Origin: Prorocentrum cordatum
Lineage: Eukaryota; Sar; Dinophyceae; Prorocentrales; Prorocentraceae
DNA: 64,000 bases
Reading direction: 5' to 3'
Assembly: GCA_963575745.1 (NCBI GenBank)
Contig: CAUYUJ010015849.1
Coordinates: 669,688-733,687, forward strand
Part shown: positions 41,341-52,700 of the stretch, piece after piece
How the letters are laid out: every line of letters begins with the position of its first letter
Numbering within the stretch: position 1 is the first letter of the stretch
Made by a program: the position numbers and the translations under genes
Notes under the pieces: model-generated
What the model was told of the DNA's origin: nothing
The model's input: only the letters and a program-made list of their open reading frames with translations
Databases searched by the model: none

Positions 41341-42352
41341 CCAGAGACGCAACAAAACAGGAAGAGGCGCCATGAAGTCTGGGGAAATAGCACGGCCCAC
41401 GCCATAATGTCCCCCCCCCCCCTAATCATCGCCCCCCTCCTCGCCGCCCCCGAGAGGGGCGGGCTCCGGAGCTGCGGCCCCGCGCGGAGACGCGGAGGGG
41501 CCCGGGGACACGCAGATAGATGCACACGAATCCCAGGATCGCCCCTACTTGCCAGCATTTTCTGGGTTTTCGTCGCCCCCCCTAGAGGAAAGAGAACTGT
41601 GCACATACACCGATGCTGGCCAGGCCCATCCTGAGCCCAGGATCGGTGCACACGCCCTCTTACCTTGTCCAGGAAGGTATGTGCACTGATCCTGGGTCAA
41701 GGATGGACGCTGTCAGGATCGGTGCATGTGCATAGCTCTCTTCGCCCGACACCCACCCCGCTTCCCACATTTGCCCATATCTCCCTAGGGGTCGACGCTT
41801 CATCGTGTCTGTGTGTTTTCCCCTCCTGACTTACGACTCCTCTCCCCAGTGCGCCTGCTGGGAGGATGGTGCCCCTGCAAGCCATCGCGGGTCTCCCCCA
41901 TGTGATCGGTCCCGCTTGGGGCCAGAGGACTCCCAGCAGCGGCGTCGCAGGCTGCTGCCCCTCTAATCGCAATTCGCAGATCCTTCTTGGTACGTAGCAT
42001 AGTGCTGCACCCCAGGCGTCACCCACCAGGATCGCAAGCGCTCCAGTCCAGTCCAGACCTCTCCCATCCTCCCCCTCCTCTTCCTCCCCCCCCGTCCTCC
42101 TCCGTTCTCCCATGAGCCAGACCCCTCCGGCGATCCTCGACGTCCGGTTTCCGAAACGTATAACCCCGACGGCCGTTCGTGACGATCCGGGGCACCAAGG
42201 AACGCTCTCGGCGACCTGAGGCTGGAAAGCCGCTGGGAACCCCACGACCACGTCCGAAGACCTCGAGCCTCGAAGTTCCGCCCCCCCCTGCGCGGATCCC
42301 CCCCCTAGCGTTGGCTCTGAGCCTCCCGCCTCCCCTCGACGAGATCCTCAGC
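41341..42352. other. No gene; short repeated words
   Basis: AGGATCGGTGCA occurs at 41640 and 41714, and GTGCACATACACCGAT at 41598 faces ATCGGTGCATGTGCAT at 41718 as an imperfect inverted repeat. No supported gene. Confidence 0.45.
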
Positions 42353-42460
42353 CAACGTTGCCCCTCAGCCTCCCCCCAAAACGTTGCCCCTGAGCCTCTC
42401 CCCCCCCTAAACGTTGCCCCTGAGCCTCCCCCCCCAAACGTTGCCCCTGAGCCCCCCCCC
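42353..42460 (+). repeat. ~30-bp tandem array, four copies
   Basis: Units AACGTTGCCCCTGAGCC plus a C-run repeat from 42353 to 42460 with variable C-run length. Confidence 0.8.
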
Positions 42461-42589
42461 CTTGGCAACCTCAGCCTCGACGAGATCCTCCTGGTCGGAG
42501 CCGGGGTCTGGGCGCGGCGCGGCCAAGCCGCCGCCGCCAAAGGCCGTCGGAGGGAGGCGGGCGGAGGGATGGTGGGGGGAGAGGGGCGT

Positions 42590-42712
42590 CCTCCTCCTCC
42601 TCCTCCTCCTCCTCCTCCTCTTCCTTCTGCCCTCCTCCTCCTCCTCCTCCTCCTCCTCCTCCTCCTCCCAGTTCCTCTTCCTCCTCCTCTTCCTCCTCCT
42701 CCTCTCAAGCAC
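42590..42712. repeat. (CTC)n microsatellite
   Basis: Interrupted CTC/TCC triplets. Confidence 0.9.
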
Positions 42713-44279
42713 ATGCGTTTGAGCGTTCCGCATGCATTTGGGCTTATCCCTTGGCCCCGGCTGGCAGCTCGATGTCTCAACGTGGCGCTTGAGTGACAAC
42801 TCGTCTCTGGTGCCCGTACACGCTCGATCGAGCTGACTGTGTCGAGGTGAAGTGGCATATGTGATGTGCATGGCAGTTGTGCGTCCAGGAATGGTATATA
42901 CGTGGCTCGGTACTGGTCAGAGGCAAGACACGTTGGAGGATATCATCACAGCGCTTCAGGTTATGGTGTGGACTTCAGAACGGGTTGCTTCTGGTGGCTG
43001 CACAAACTGGAATCTGGTAGTGGGTATTTCGCCCTCCCTGGCGGTCAGAAGGCTCAAGGTTCGCCCTTGTGGCTCACCAGCAGGGGTTGACCTGTTAGCC
43101 TGGGTTTTTGCACATGCTGGGATTTGGTGGTGGGTATTTCGCCCTCCGTGAGAGCCAGGTGATCTCCCTAGTGGCTCACAGCCAAGGGCTGAGTGGCATA
43201 CACTTCCACGTAGGTGTTGTTGTTGGTGTTGCTGTTGTTGGTGTTGTTGTCGTCGTCGTCGTTGTTGTGCTGCTGCTGCTGCACTGCTGGTGTCAACCCG
43301 CCTGGGGAGAGCGGGCAGTGGCAGCATGCCCTACAAATCAACACTTGCTTGGCCAAATTGCTTTCACGTTTCCCCGGATCATCGTGCATACTGCGACTGC
43401 GGTGCCCAGTCTACTTCGTCATCTTAGGCGTATGGGTGTGCATGCTGGCGCAGCTGGGTGGTAGTCATCCGGAGCTGAGTCACCTTGACTCGCGGTGTTG
43501 ATCATGCGCGTGGCCATAGCACGTGTTTGAGAATGGCGGGTTGTTGTGGCTAGAATGGAGTACGTCAATGTTTAAACGGACGGATGTTGTGTGCGTGGCG
43601 TGTGCGTGGATGGCCTTGATGACAGCAATCAAATGGGGAAGTACTCCTTCGAGGTGTCAAACAAATGCTCCTTGGGCTTCGCTGTCATGGCAGTCATGTA
43701 CATGCTGCTGGACTCCATCTTCCTGTGCATTGCAGCTCCTCTTCGGCGTCGTTGTGGTTCGAAAGTTGAGGCTGCACGGAATGACGTTCACTTGACGTGA
43801 CACTTCGCGTCTGTTCCGAATCCGACTCCGATTCCGATTCCTCCTCCTCCTCCTCCTGCTCCTGGGCCTCATGTTAGGATCGGCGTTGCGTTCCCGTCGT
43901 TCAGAATGGCCATCTCACCCCAGCGCGGGCCACATGACAATCATCGTCATGTTCGCCCCGCTCCTTTCCCCTCCTCCGCCTTCCCCTGGTCCTCCTGCTC
44001 CTCCCGCTCCTGATCCTGCTACCGATGTCCCTGCTCGTCCACGTCCTCTTCCTCCTCCTTCCTCGTTGCGTTTGCCTTCTTCCAGCCCCTCCGCCTCCTC
44101 CTCCGCCACCTCCTCCTCCAACGTGCACTGGTCCCCTTTCACGACTGCGCATAAGTCGGCGGTGCCCTTTTGGGAGCTCCGGGTCCGCTGCGACACCCGT
44201 CGGCGGATCGAGAACAAGCAGCGCCGGGGGAAGGGATGGGCGATAGGGGTGGGATGTGTGATATGGCGCGAGCCATCCT
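42713..44279. other. No gene; small duplication and GTT tract
   Basis: GTGGGTATTTCGCCCTCC recurs at 43019 and 43130 within a ~110-bp tandem duplication. A GTTGTT tract lies at 43215-43290. A 69-codon frame at 43591-43800 with one hydrophobic segment (LGFAVMAVMYMLLDSIFLCI) is open but unsupported. Confidence 0.4.
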
Positions 44280-44900
44280 GGCTTGTCCTCTTCCCCTCGC
44301 CTCCTCCCCCTCCTCCTCGTCCTCCTCGTCCGTCCTCCTCCCCCTCCTCCTCCCCCTCCTCCTCCTCCTCCTCCTCCTCCTCCCCCTCCTCCGCCTCCTC
44401 CTCCTCCTCCCCCTCCTCCGCCTCCTCCTCCTTCCTCCTCCGCCTCCTCCCCCTCCTCCCCCTCCTCCTCCTCCTCCTCCTCCTCCTCCTCCTCCTCCTC
44501 CTCCTCCTCTGCCTCCTCCGCCTCCTCCTCCTCCTCTTCCTTCGGCTCTTACCGTCCGCCCCCTCCTCGGCAGGAACGGGCGGGCCGAGCAGCCACAGCA
44601 GGCGGCCGAAGGGGAGGGGGGTGCGGCGAAAGTGCGGGGAGGAAACCGTGAAGGATCGGGGGCGCGGAGGAAGGAGGGGGGAGGGCACCCCACCGAGGCG
44701 GGAGGGCGAGGAGGCGAGGCGAGAGGAGGAGGAGGAGGAGGAGGCGGCGGAGGAGGAGGCGAAGGAGGAGGAGGAGGAGGCGGAGGAAAAGGAGGAGGAG
44801 GAGGCGGAGGAGGAGGAGGAGGAGGAGGCGGAGGAGAAGGAGGAGGAGGAGGCGGAGGAGGAGGAGGAGGAGGAGAAGGGGGAGGAAGAGGAGGTGAGAG
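44280..44900. repeat. CTC tract facing GGA tract (large inverted repeat)
   Basis: (CTC)n at about 44285-44535 and (GGA)n at about 44720-44895 are complementary across a GC-rich spacer. Opposing frames up to 450 codons long run through here, all composed of Ser/Pro/Leu or Glu/Gly/Arg, and none is credible as a gene. Confidence 0.9.
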
Positions 44901-45629
44901 AGAGGAGACGCGCGGCGATGCGGACTGCGAGGACGATCTTTGCTGGAAGTATGGGCCTCTGCATCAAAAAACAACCCATGGGCTGTCCTGGGATGCGCTC
45001 CGGCCAAGATTCCGAGGCGGATCCAGCCGTGGCTACGAGGAGCCTCCCGAAGATCAAGACGGGGCTAAAAACTACCAAAAACCTCGGCCTCGGACCTCGA
45101 TCCTGGGAGCGTCCTCCCTTAACACCGCGAGAGGGGCTTAACGTTTACACCAATTCGCCTGGTCAGCCAAGGCGCTCGGTGTTTAGACGCCCCAGCTTCC
45201 CAACCAGCGGGACGCTGGAACGTCTATAGACTGAGATCCGTCGCCCGACTCCTTGTCTCATTGGCCACCCAGGCGACGCGGTGCATACAGTCTGACCTAG
45301 GACAGAAAAACATTCTTCAAGAGCATGAGACACTCCGCCGGCCAAAACTGCAGAACATTCGAGGGTGCCCTCCCCCAGGATGCACAATAATATCCAACAA
45401 GGATATCATTAGGGTACCCTCCCCGAACCGACCTCGATCTTATCCTTCGGTCCGACTGTACATCGAAGCTTCCCGAAACAAACGTAGGAGAGCTGGGGCC
45501 AACAACACGGGGGGCGCCCAGAGCATGAGCCTGATGCGGCCCCAACCGCAGGGCGGGCGGAGGGAGGGACGCCGAGGGCGGAGGGAGGGGAGGAGGGGGA
45601 GGGGGCGGGGAGGACAAGCAAGGTGCGCT
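44901..45629. other. No gene seen upstream of the LINE remnant
   Basis: Mixed sequence with a GGAGGGAGG-rich patch (45555-45610). The true 5' limit of the LINE-like sequence may lie within its last few hundred bases, but I cannot place it. Confidence 0.4.
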
Positions 45630-47373
45630 GGTGCCATCTCTGACATCCGATCCCTCCACCCCGTCCCTGCCAATGGCCTTGACTGTTCTCTATTCGCCGA
45701 TGGGGGTGTCATTCGCTTGCGCGAGCTGGGCCTGCGCGACGACGTGGAGAGCTGGGTGGGCGTGCCGTCTGCGCCGCACGGCTGGTGCCCTGCAGAGCGG
45801 TCGCGGCGATCCACTGAACGCGTGGTGATGGCGGCGTGGCACCGGGCGGAGTGCTGCAAGGTCGCGTCTCGCCGGCCGTGTTTTGCCCACTTGGCCAGCG
45901 GCGTGGACAGGTGGGCGACGCGCCGCCTGCTTGCCACCGACGCCCCGTCTCCCGAGGCCGCTAATTAGTGCCTTGCGCAGCGTCATGTGCGGCAGCGTCG
46001 TCACCGAGGCCATCGCGGCGAAGTGGAACGGCAATGCTGGCACTTGCCCGCGCTGCGGGCTGGCCCCCGACGACCTCGAGCATCGCCTGTGGCTGTGCCC
46101 TGCCTGGGAGGGCCCCCGCCGCGCCGCGCTGGCCGCAGCGCCGCGGACCGAGACGCTGCCCAGTGACGCCGGGGCTCTGCGGCAGCTGCTGCCGGCCGGG
46201 GTCGCCTCCACTGGCGTCCTCGCGCCGCCGCCGTTGCTCGCCGCCCTTGCAGAGGCAGCAGGGAGCGAGTGCCCGCAGCTTCCACCCCAGGCCGCGCGGC
46301 TCCCTGAGGCGCCCCGCCGGACGGTGTGGAGCGACGGGGCCTGCCTCCACCCTACTGACCCGATGCTGGCGCGCGCGGCATGGGGCCTGCGGTGCGAGGG
46401 CCTCGAGGACCCGAATCTCGCTGGACCGGTCGACGGTCTGCAGACGGCACAGCGGGCCGAGGTGACAGCCGCCGTGGCGGCGGCCCGTAGCGTCGGGGGC
46501 CCCGTCGACCTCGCTACAGACAGCCAGTACGTCGTGCGGTCTTGCGCCACAGATCGTAGCTGGCTCCGACGTGCGTGACTGGGAGCACGCCGACTTGTGG
46601 CTGCAGCTGGCGGACGCCGTGCGCTCCGGGCGGCTGCGGGCCCGCTGGGTCCCAGCCCACAAGACGCCAGCTGAGGCGCGGCGCTTGGGCCTGAGCGAGC
46701 GCGACCGCCTCGGCAACGCCGCGGCTGACAGCAACGCCGGCGCCGCCGCGGCGCAGCGGGCAGTGCCAGGCGAGCTGGTGCGCGGCCGCCTCAGGGAGCT
46801 GGAACTGCTGGAAGCGGCGCAGCGGGTGCAAGCGGCTGCCCAGCAAGCGGCCTTGGCCGCCGCGCCAGCGCGCCAGCGCCGCGGCCGGCGTATCTGGCGG
46901 GCTGTCCGCCGCGGGGCTCGCACTCGCGCGGCGTCCGCCCCAGCGGGCCCCGCCCTGCCCGGCCACGCCCGCGCGGCTCCGCCGGCTGCCCGGCCGCGCC
47001 GGAGTGGCAGCGCCGAGCCCGTCAGCGCTGGCGCCATGCTGGCGGCATTCTTCTCGGGGCGCTCATGGTGGCCGCACTCCCTCGCAGAGGGTCCCGGATC
47101 CGTTTGTTGCCTTCGCTGCGGTGGCAGCGCCGGGACCGCGGCGGCCATGCTGGGAGGCGCGTGTCCAGGCTGGCAGGACCGGCTGCCAGCGCGGGGGCAG
47201 GCGCTGTTGCTCCTCGGCAACCTGTGCTGCGTTGGGGGCAACGCAGCTGAATTCGCTGCCTTAGCTGCGCGCCGCATCGCGCAGCTGCCCAAGGTGCCCG
47301 ATTAGGTCGGCACCGTACTGGGGCGCCGGCGGCCGCGCCGTTTCGCCCTCTGTCCGCGAGTCAAAAAAAAAAA
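45630..47373 (+). mobile_element. Non-LTR (LINE-like) retrotransposon 3' end with RNase H, degenerate
   Basis: No reverse-transcriptase core is present, so the copy is 5'-truncated. The readable order starts with a segment ending VDRWATRRLL (frame 3). A shift near 45955 leads to frame 1 with a zinc-knuckle CPRCGLAPDDLEHRLWLC typical of LINE regions downstream of the RT. An RNase H type I domain follows, with SDGA (first Asp), QRAEV (Glu) and TDSQYV (Asp). A second shift near 46550 leads to frame 2 with WVPAHK (His) and NAAADSNAG (last Asp). The C-terminal part carries HSLAEG...CLRCGGSAG...C, and the frame stops at 47305. A run of 12 A at 47362-47373 fits the poly(A) tail. The two frame breaks mark a dead copy, unless they are sequencing errors. 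Confidence 0.8.
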
Positions 47374-47454
47374 GTCATGGCCGACCTGTCGCTCCACAGA
47401 AGACCCCTATCGTGCTGTGCGCAGTCGGACGAGGGCAACTTGTGGGACCTGCGC

Positions 47455-47700
47455 GACCCGGGGCGCCGTAGGACCTGCGACACCCGTGGGACCCGTGGGA
47501 CCCGTGGGACCTGTGAGACCTGCGAGACCAGTGGGGCCCGTGGCACCGGCGGGGCCCGCGGGACCTGTGGGACTGCTGTGGGACCTGCGAGGCGTGCGAC
47601 ACCCCTGGGGCCTGCGGGACCGGTCGGACTTGTGGGGCGTGCGGGACCTGCGACACCCGTGGGGGCCTGGTGGGACCCGTGGGGCCTGTTGCAGACAGGT
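47455..47700. repeat. 9-bp degenerate array (GGGACCTGTG-like)
   Basis: Near-tandem GGGACC(T/C)GTG and GGGGCC(T/C)GC(G/A) units. Because the period is a multiple of three, frames on both strands read as collagen-like G-x-x (GPTGPTGPTG) sequence. This is composition, not evidence of a collagen. Confidence 0.7.
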
Positions 47701-48162
47701 GGCCCACGCTGCGGCGGGAGCGTCACAAGGGAACAGCAGGAGCACGGCGCCGATCCGAAACTGAGGCCCACGCCTGCGAGAATGCCATGTTGAACAAGTG
47801 CGAAAAACTGAGAACCATCGGATGGTACAGAACAGTGTGAAAAAGCCGGTTCGCGCAAATCCGGTGCGGAAGAAAACGGGACGCGGAGGGATCGAACCAA
47901 GAAAGCACCAAAGCAAAACGAACTCGCACACAACATGTGTGTAGAACACCTATACGCGGAGTGGGGGCGGCCACTCTCAGGACACACCTGGGGGAGCGAG
48001 GAGAATCGGATTCATGCTGTCTAGTTGTGGAAGCGCGGAGGGGGCGGGGGGAAAGAGGAGGGGGAGGAGGACAGAGAGGAGCAAGGGAGGGGGGGGGGGA
48101 GGCGGGAACGCCTCGCTTGCGCGCCCTGGTGGTGGAGACGGCTCGGCGGCGGGGGTCGTGAA
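47701..48162. other. No gene seen
   Basis: Includes a tRNA-like GGTTCGATCCC on the minus strand near 47894-47884 without a matching tRNA body, and a G-rich stretch (48040-48110). Confidence 0.4.
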
Positions 48163-48240
48163 CACCGAGCCCCTCCCCAACGAAAAGGGTTCCTTCTTCA
48201 GCGCCCCAGCTGTAGTGCGGCAAGACATCCATGAATAGAC
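48163..48240 (+). repeat. Dispersed ~160-bp repeat, partial copy 3
   Basis: Matches the second half of copies 1 and 2: CCTCCCCAACGAAAAGGG, TTCCTTCTTCAGCGCCCC, then CATGAAT. Confidence 0.6.
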
Positions 48241-48368
48241 ACATCCTGCCCCTTTAGCACCCGCTCACGCACTCACGTTTGCTTCGTGCCAGTAGACACG
48301 CAGACCCTGTCAATACAGTTGATTTCCCTGGCTACAAGGAGCCGCCCTAGAGGCTGTGTAATCCGCCT

Positions 48369-48422
48369 GTGTCCTCCTCCTCCTCCTCCTCCTCCTCCTC
48401 CTCCTCCTCCTCCTCCTCCTCC
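48369..48422. repeat. (CTC)n microsatellite
   Basis: A pure CTC run of about 54 bases. Confidence 0.95.
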
Positions 48423-48609
48423 CCTGTGCCGCTGGCTACCCGCATCCTGCGCGGCTCGAACTCTTGTGAGGCCGCACGGGGCGCTGGCAAGAGAGCGCTC
48501 AATCTGGAACTCCCGATGGGCAGCCCAACAAAAAACCCCTCGTGGAGCGGGACGACACCAACAACGCCCTCTTAACATCCTGCGTCCTTTTCTGCTGCCC
48601 CATGTTTCT

Positions 48610-48795
48610 TTTGGACGCCCGAAATGAGTACGGAAAAAATGGGTACAATGCCCAACAACAAATGTTGTCCCAAACCAACAGCGGCCGCTGTTGGGCAGGC
48701 GGCCTTCTGTCTCAAATGGACACAGGCGCGGCGGCGCGGAGAGCGAGTCCTGTTCAAAATGAACAGGAACTGCTGTTGGGCAGTGTACCCATTCT
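48610..48795 (+). repeat. Dispersed ~190-bp repeat R190, copy 1
   Basis: Collinear, in reverse orientation, with 58970-59168. Shared words are CGCCCGAAATG, AAATGGGTAC, CAGCGGCCGCTG, GGGCAGGCGGCCTTCTG and CAGGAACTGC. It is rich in small palindromes. Confidence 0.7.
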
Positions 48796-49399
48796 TTTAT
48801 CCATTTCGCGCGTGCAAATTTCTTGGCCACCTTGTTACCCCCGTGCCTTGTGCTCGCCCGGATCGTCCCGCTACCCTTTCCGAATGTTGGGAAGGACCAG
48901 AGATCGGGCGCAAGAGGCCTCACTGGGGCGTTGGCAGAACTGGGTTCAGTGGGACCTGGTTTAATGATGTGTGCTGGGGGACGCCCCCCCGCCCCATTGC
49001 GCTAACCGGAACTGCCGTCACCCGAAAAACATCAGCCACGGCGGACCTGGTTTAGAGATTCTGGCCAATTGAGGGGCTCCGGGCCCTACCACTAGCCGGG
49101 TCACCTCACCTGGGGTCCTGGCTATACCCGGCTCACCAAGCAGCACCGACCGCAGATGATTCCGGGCCCCGCACGACCACGGGCGACTGGTCCCTGCCCA
49201 AATACGGTAGAGGGAGACAACAACTGAGCACTCCCCCCCTCACTCCCAAACTCAAAAATGGCACGCGCGGGGGAGACTGCGGTCGAGGTGCCACTCATCA
49301 GACCCACCGGCCACTTTGAACATTGGGGGGAGTGGGAGGCGTTGACAGATGAATGTGGGCTGGTGCTCGCCATTTTTCCGAGGCCTGTATCAGTGGAAT
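48796..49399. other. No gene seen
   Basis: GGACCTGGTTTA occurs at 48952 and 49043. No supported frame. Confidence 0.4.
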
Positions 49400-50330
49400 A
49401 TGTCGCTATTTCTGTTGATTCGTCGCGTTGCTGTCCTCGTCACCACCCATGCTGGAGTTGCGGCCCCCTCTTACCTCATGCGGTATCCACTCATGCCGGG
49501 GTGTTTCCCCTCATTGTTGACCCCTCACGCTGGGACCGACCCCTCGTGTACTGACCCTTCACTATGTGGATTTGATTTCTTTTGCGTTTACCCTTCAATC
49601 TGGGTATGCGATCCTCTCCATGCGTTGACCCCATCGCTGGAGCTTCGGCGCCACATGCGTTGACCCCTCAGGCTTTCGCACCTCATCATTTGACCCCTCA
49701 TGCTCGGGCTTTGACCCTCCTGTTATGAGCTCATGATTTGGCTTCTCATGCTGTGACCTTCCCCACGGGTCTACGACCCTCCGTGTGTTGACCCCATCGC
49801 TGGCGCTGTGGCTCCAACTGCGTTGACACCTCATGCAAGGCACGCCCCTCATCATTTGACTCCATGCGCTGCCCCCTCATGCCGGGGCTTTGGCTCCTCA
49901 GCTGTTGACCCGTCCCGCTGGGAACGCCCTTTCGGACGTTGATCCCCCGCTCGGTGGGGCCATATTAGCTCATGCGTTGATCCTTCCCTCTGAGAGTTGT
50001 CCCCTCATAAGATGCATCTGGTCTTCGCATGTTATGCCGCACTTCTTGCCTCCACCGTCCGCTGCCCCGTGCTCCTTCGCCACGTTGCTACCCCGATGTG
50101 CTTGTTGTTTCTAGCTGATCCTGCTGCCCCGCACCAACGCGTTGGCCGCCATCTCTACCTCGTCCTGCACATCTTGATACGAACTGTTGAACCATGTTAC
50201 GGCCACAAGGTGTTCGAAATGCACATACCACCCGCTGGGGTTACGACTCCTCATTTGTGGACCCCTCACCCTGGCACCCGCCCCCGAAATCGGCCGCCCT
50301 GCCTGCACGGATGGGGCGTCTTAGAATGGT
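49400..50330 (+). repeat. Dispersed TTGACCCCTCA motif cluster
   Basis: Variants of GTTGACCCCTCA(T/C)GCTGG recur about a dozen times at irregular 25-60 base spacing, for example near 49517, 49661, 49690 and 50263. No gene. Confidence 0.6.
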
Positions 50331-50439
50331 CGTGGGTTGCCTGTGAGGTTCTGTCGAGTTTTGAGGGACCGCCCCCTCGCCGCACTCGCGCATACACAAA
50401 ACACACACACCGTTACGAATGTGTTTCCTGGCGGTCAGA

Positions 50440-51230
50440 TCGGCCTCCAGACGGCCAAGATGGTCTCCAAGGACGGCTTCCAAAGCAACCAAGGTGACAA
50501 CATACCGGCTCAAGATGGCCCAAGACAGCTCAAGAGCCCATCAAGAGAGCCTCAGGACGGCTCAGGGTAGCCCAGGAGGGGCCTCAAGATGCCCCAAGGG
50601 GCCAGCAAAACGGCCCGAGAGAGCTCCAAGAGGCCGTCCTGGAGAGCCCGAGGGGCCACAACCATTGATTTGAGTTAAGTGTCTGAGAATTTTGAGGTTC
50701 TCGCCTGTTGGGGTTCCCGACCACCCAAGGCGGCCCAAGAGGCTTCCAAGAGACAGCCCAAGAGGCCCCCAAGAGGGCCCCACAAGAGGGCCCAAGAGAA
50801 GATCGCCCAAGGAGCGTCCAAAGAGGACCCCAAGACTGCCTTGAAGCTCGCCAAGAGAGCAACCAGTCGACCCAGAGAGGCCTCGTGCGCTGTGATGGGC
50901 GGTCGGAGACCCAAACATGCCAGACCCTCAAAATAAGTCAAACACCGAGGGGAAGTGTATGTTGTGAGCCTCCTCGGGCTCTCCGAGCGGACCTCCTGGA
51001 GACCGCGTGGGCCGTCTTGAGGGCCTCGTACTCTGCCTTGAGGCATTCTTGGGAGCCGCGTGACCTCAAGGACTGCTTTCAAGGCAGCTGAGATGACGCC
51101 AAGATGGCCCAGGACGGCTGAAGAGGCTCCCAAGACAGCCTCAAGATGGATCCAGAAGGCCCCAAGACGGCCTAGTAGGTCTCCGAAAGGCCCTCCTGGA
51201 GAGCCCGAGGGGGTCACAACCATTGATGTT
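50440..51230. repeat. CCAAGAGG-family repeat
   Basis: CCCAAGACGG, CAAGAGGCCCCC and CTCCAAGAGG units. GGAGAGCCCGAGGGG(C/T)CACAACCATTGAT occurs at 50642 and 51198, a duplicated segment about 556 bases apart. Confidence 0.7.
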
Positions 51231-51324
51231 CGTTCCCCAATCAGAGCTTGCCTCTGTAGGGGTCATAGCAGATGCATATGGTTAGGTGAGGTGTGCCACC
51301 GATTTCCGCGGCCCGCCCGGGTGC

Positions 51325-51900
51325 CTTATAGCCCTATAGTCCTGTAGCCCTATAGCCATTGTAGCCCTATAACCCCATAACCCTGTAGCACAATAGCTCT
51401 GCGGCACTAAAACGCTATAGCCTTAAAGCCCTAACGACCTAGAGCCTTACAGCCCTGTAGCCCTATACCCCCACAGCCATATCGCCCTAAGCCCAATCAC
51501 CCTATCGCCATATAGCCCCCAATAGCCCATAGTCCAATAGCCCAATAGCCCAATAACACCATAGCCCTGTAGCCTTATAGCCTTACAGCGTTATAGCCCT
51601 ATAACCATATAGCCCAAACGCGATATAATTATCTCTATCTCTCTCTATATATATATGTATAGCCCTATAACCCTGCAGCCACATAGCCCTATATCCCTAT
51701 AGCCCTATCTCCCTATGGTCCTATAACCCTATAGCCCCAGATCCCCATAGACTCATGGCACTATGACCCTATAGCCATGTAGCCCCAGATCCCCATAGCC
51801 TCATAGCCCTATAGCCTTACAGCCCTATAGCCCTATAGACATATGGCCCTATAGTTCCATAGCTCTATAGCCCCATAGGCCCATCGCCCTATAGCCCAAA
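51325..51900 (+). repeat. Degenerate CCCTATAG array
   Basis: About 570 bases of 8-9-base units around AGCCCTATAGCCCTATA, with a short CTCTCTATATATATAT interruption near 51630-51660. It is reminiscent of, but not the same as, the CCCTAAA telomere repeat. Confidence 0.85.
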
Positions 51901-51954
51901 AAACGTTGAGAGGGGATTTCTCCAGTATCATTAGGTGTTTGAAAGACATGGAGG

Positions 51955-52330
51955 TTCTCACTTGTTCGGGTTTCCAGCCGCCCAAGACGGCCCAAGAAGC
52001 CTCCGAGAGGCTTCCAATATAGCTCCAGGACAGCCCAAAATGCCCCAAGAGGGCCCGAACGCGGCCCAAGAGGACCCAACGATCGTCCAAGGGGCTCCCA
52101 AGAAGGCCCGAAGGCGGCCGTGAACCGCGCCAAGATGATACGAACGCGGACTAGAGAGGTCGCCAAGGCGACCTCCACAGGCGTCAGACGGGCAAAGAGT
52201 ACCCTATGACGGCTCCAGGGGCCCCAAGATGCGCCCAAGGGCCCCACGAGGCCCCCAAGAGACCCCCAAGAAGCTGTCAGGAAGCTCCTCGGAGGCCCCC
52301 AGAACGTCACCAGGAGGCCTGAGGAAGCCT
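51955..52330. repeat. CCAAGAGG-family repeat
   Basis: GCCCAAGACGGCCCAAGAAGCC and related units. TTGTTCGGGTTTCCAGCCGCCC at 51963 parallels CTGTTGGGGTTCCCGACCACCC at 50705, tying this patch to the one at 50.4-51.2 kb. Confidence 0.7.
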
Positions 52331-52361
52331 TCTCCTCCTCATCCTCATGTGCTCCTCCTCC

Positions 52362-52393
<32 letters not shown>

Positions 52394-52578
52394 CTCCTCA
52401 TGTTCTCCTCCTCCTCCTCTTCCTCCTCATGTTCTCCTCCTCTTCCTCCTCTTCCTCCTCATGTTCTCCTCCTCCTCCTCTTCTTCCTCCTCCTCCTCCT
52501 TCCACAAGAACGGGGGTGGGCTCCGCCGCGGGCAGCTGGATGAGACACCTCACGTGTTGACCCTTTATAGTCTGGTCT

Positions 52579-52610
<32 letters not shown>

Positions 52611-52700
52611 GACCCGCCACGCTCCGACCCCCTCGCCGATCGGCCTCCTCCTCCTCCTCCTCCTCCTCCTCCTCCTCCTCCTCCTCCTCCTCCTCCCCTG
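52331..52700. repeat. CTC microsatellites with (AT)n
   Basis: CTC/TTCC triplets at 52330-52500, (AT)n at 52583-52610 and a pure CTC run at 52640-52696. Confidence 0.9.

Noticed and set aside
44170-45229. Frames of 320 to 450 codons on both strands
   Set aside because: They run through CTC/GGA tracts and consist of Ser/Pro/Leu or Glu/Gly/Arg runs, with open frames on both strands. No domain or motif is visible.
47417-47764. Collagen-like G-x-x reading frames
   Set aside because: They come from a degenerate 9-bp repeat and appear on both strands.
47880-47900. GGTTCGATCCC on the minus strand, a tRNA T-loop-like word
   Set aside because: No matching acceptor stem, anticodon arm or A box in the surrounding 90 bases.
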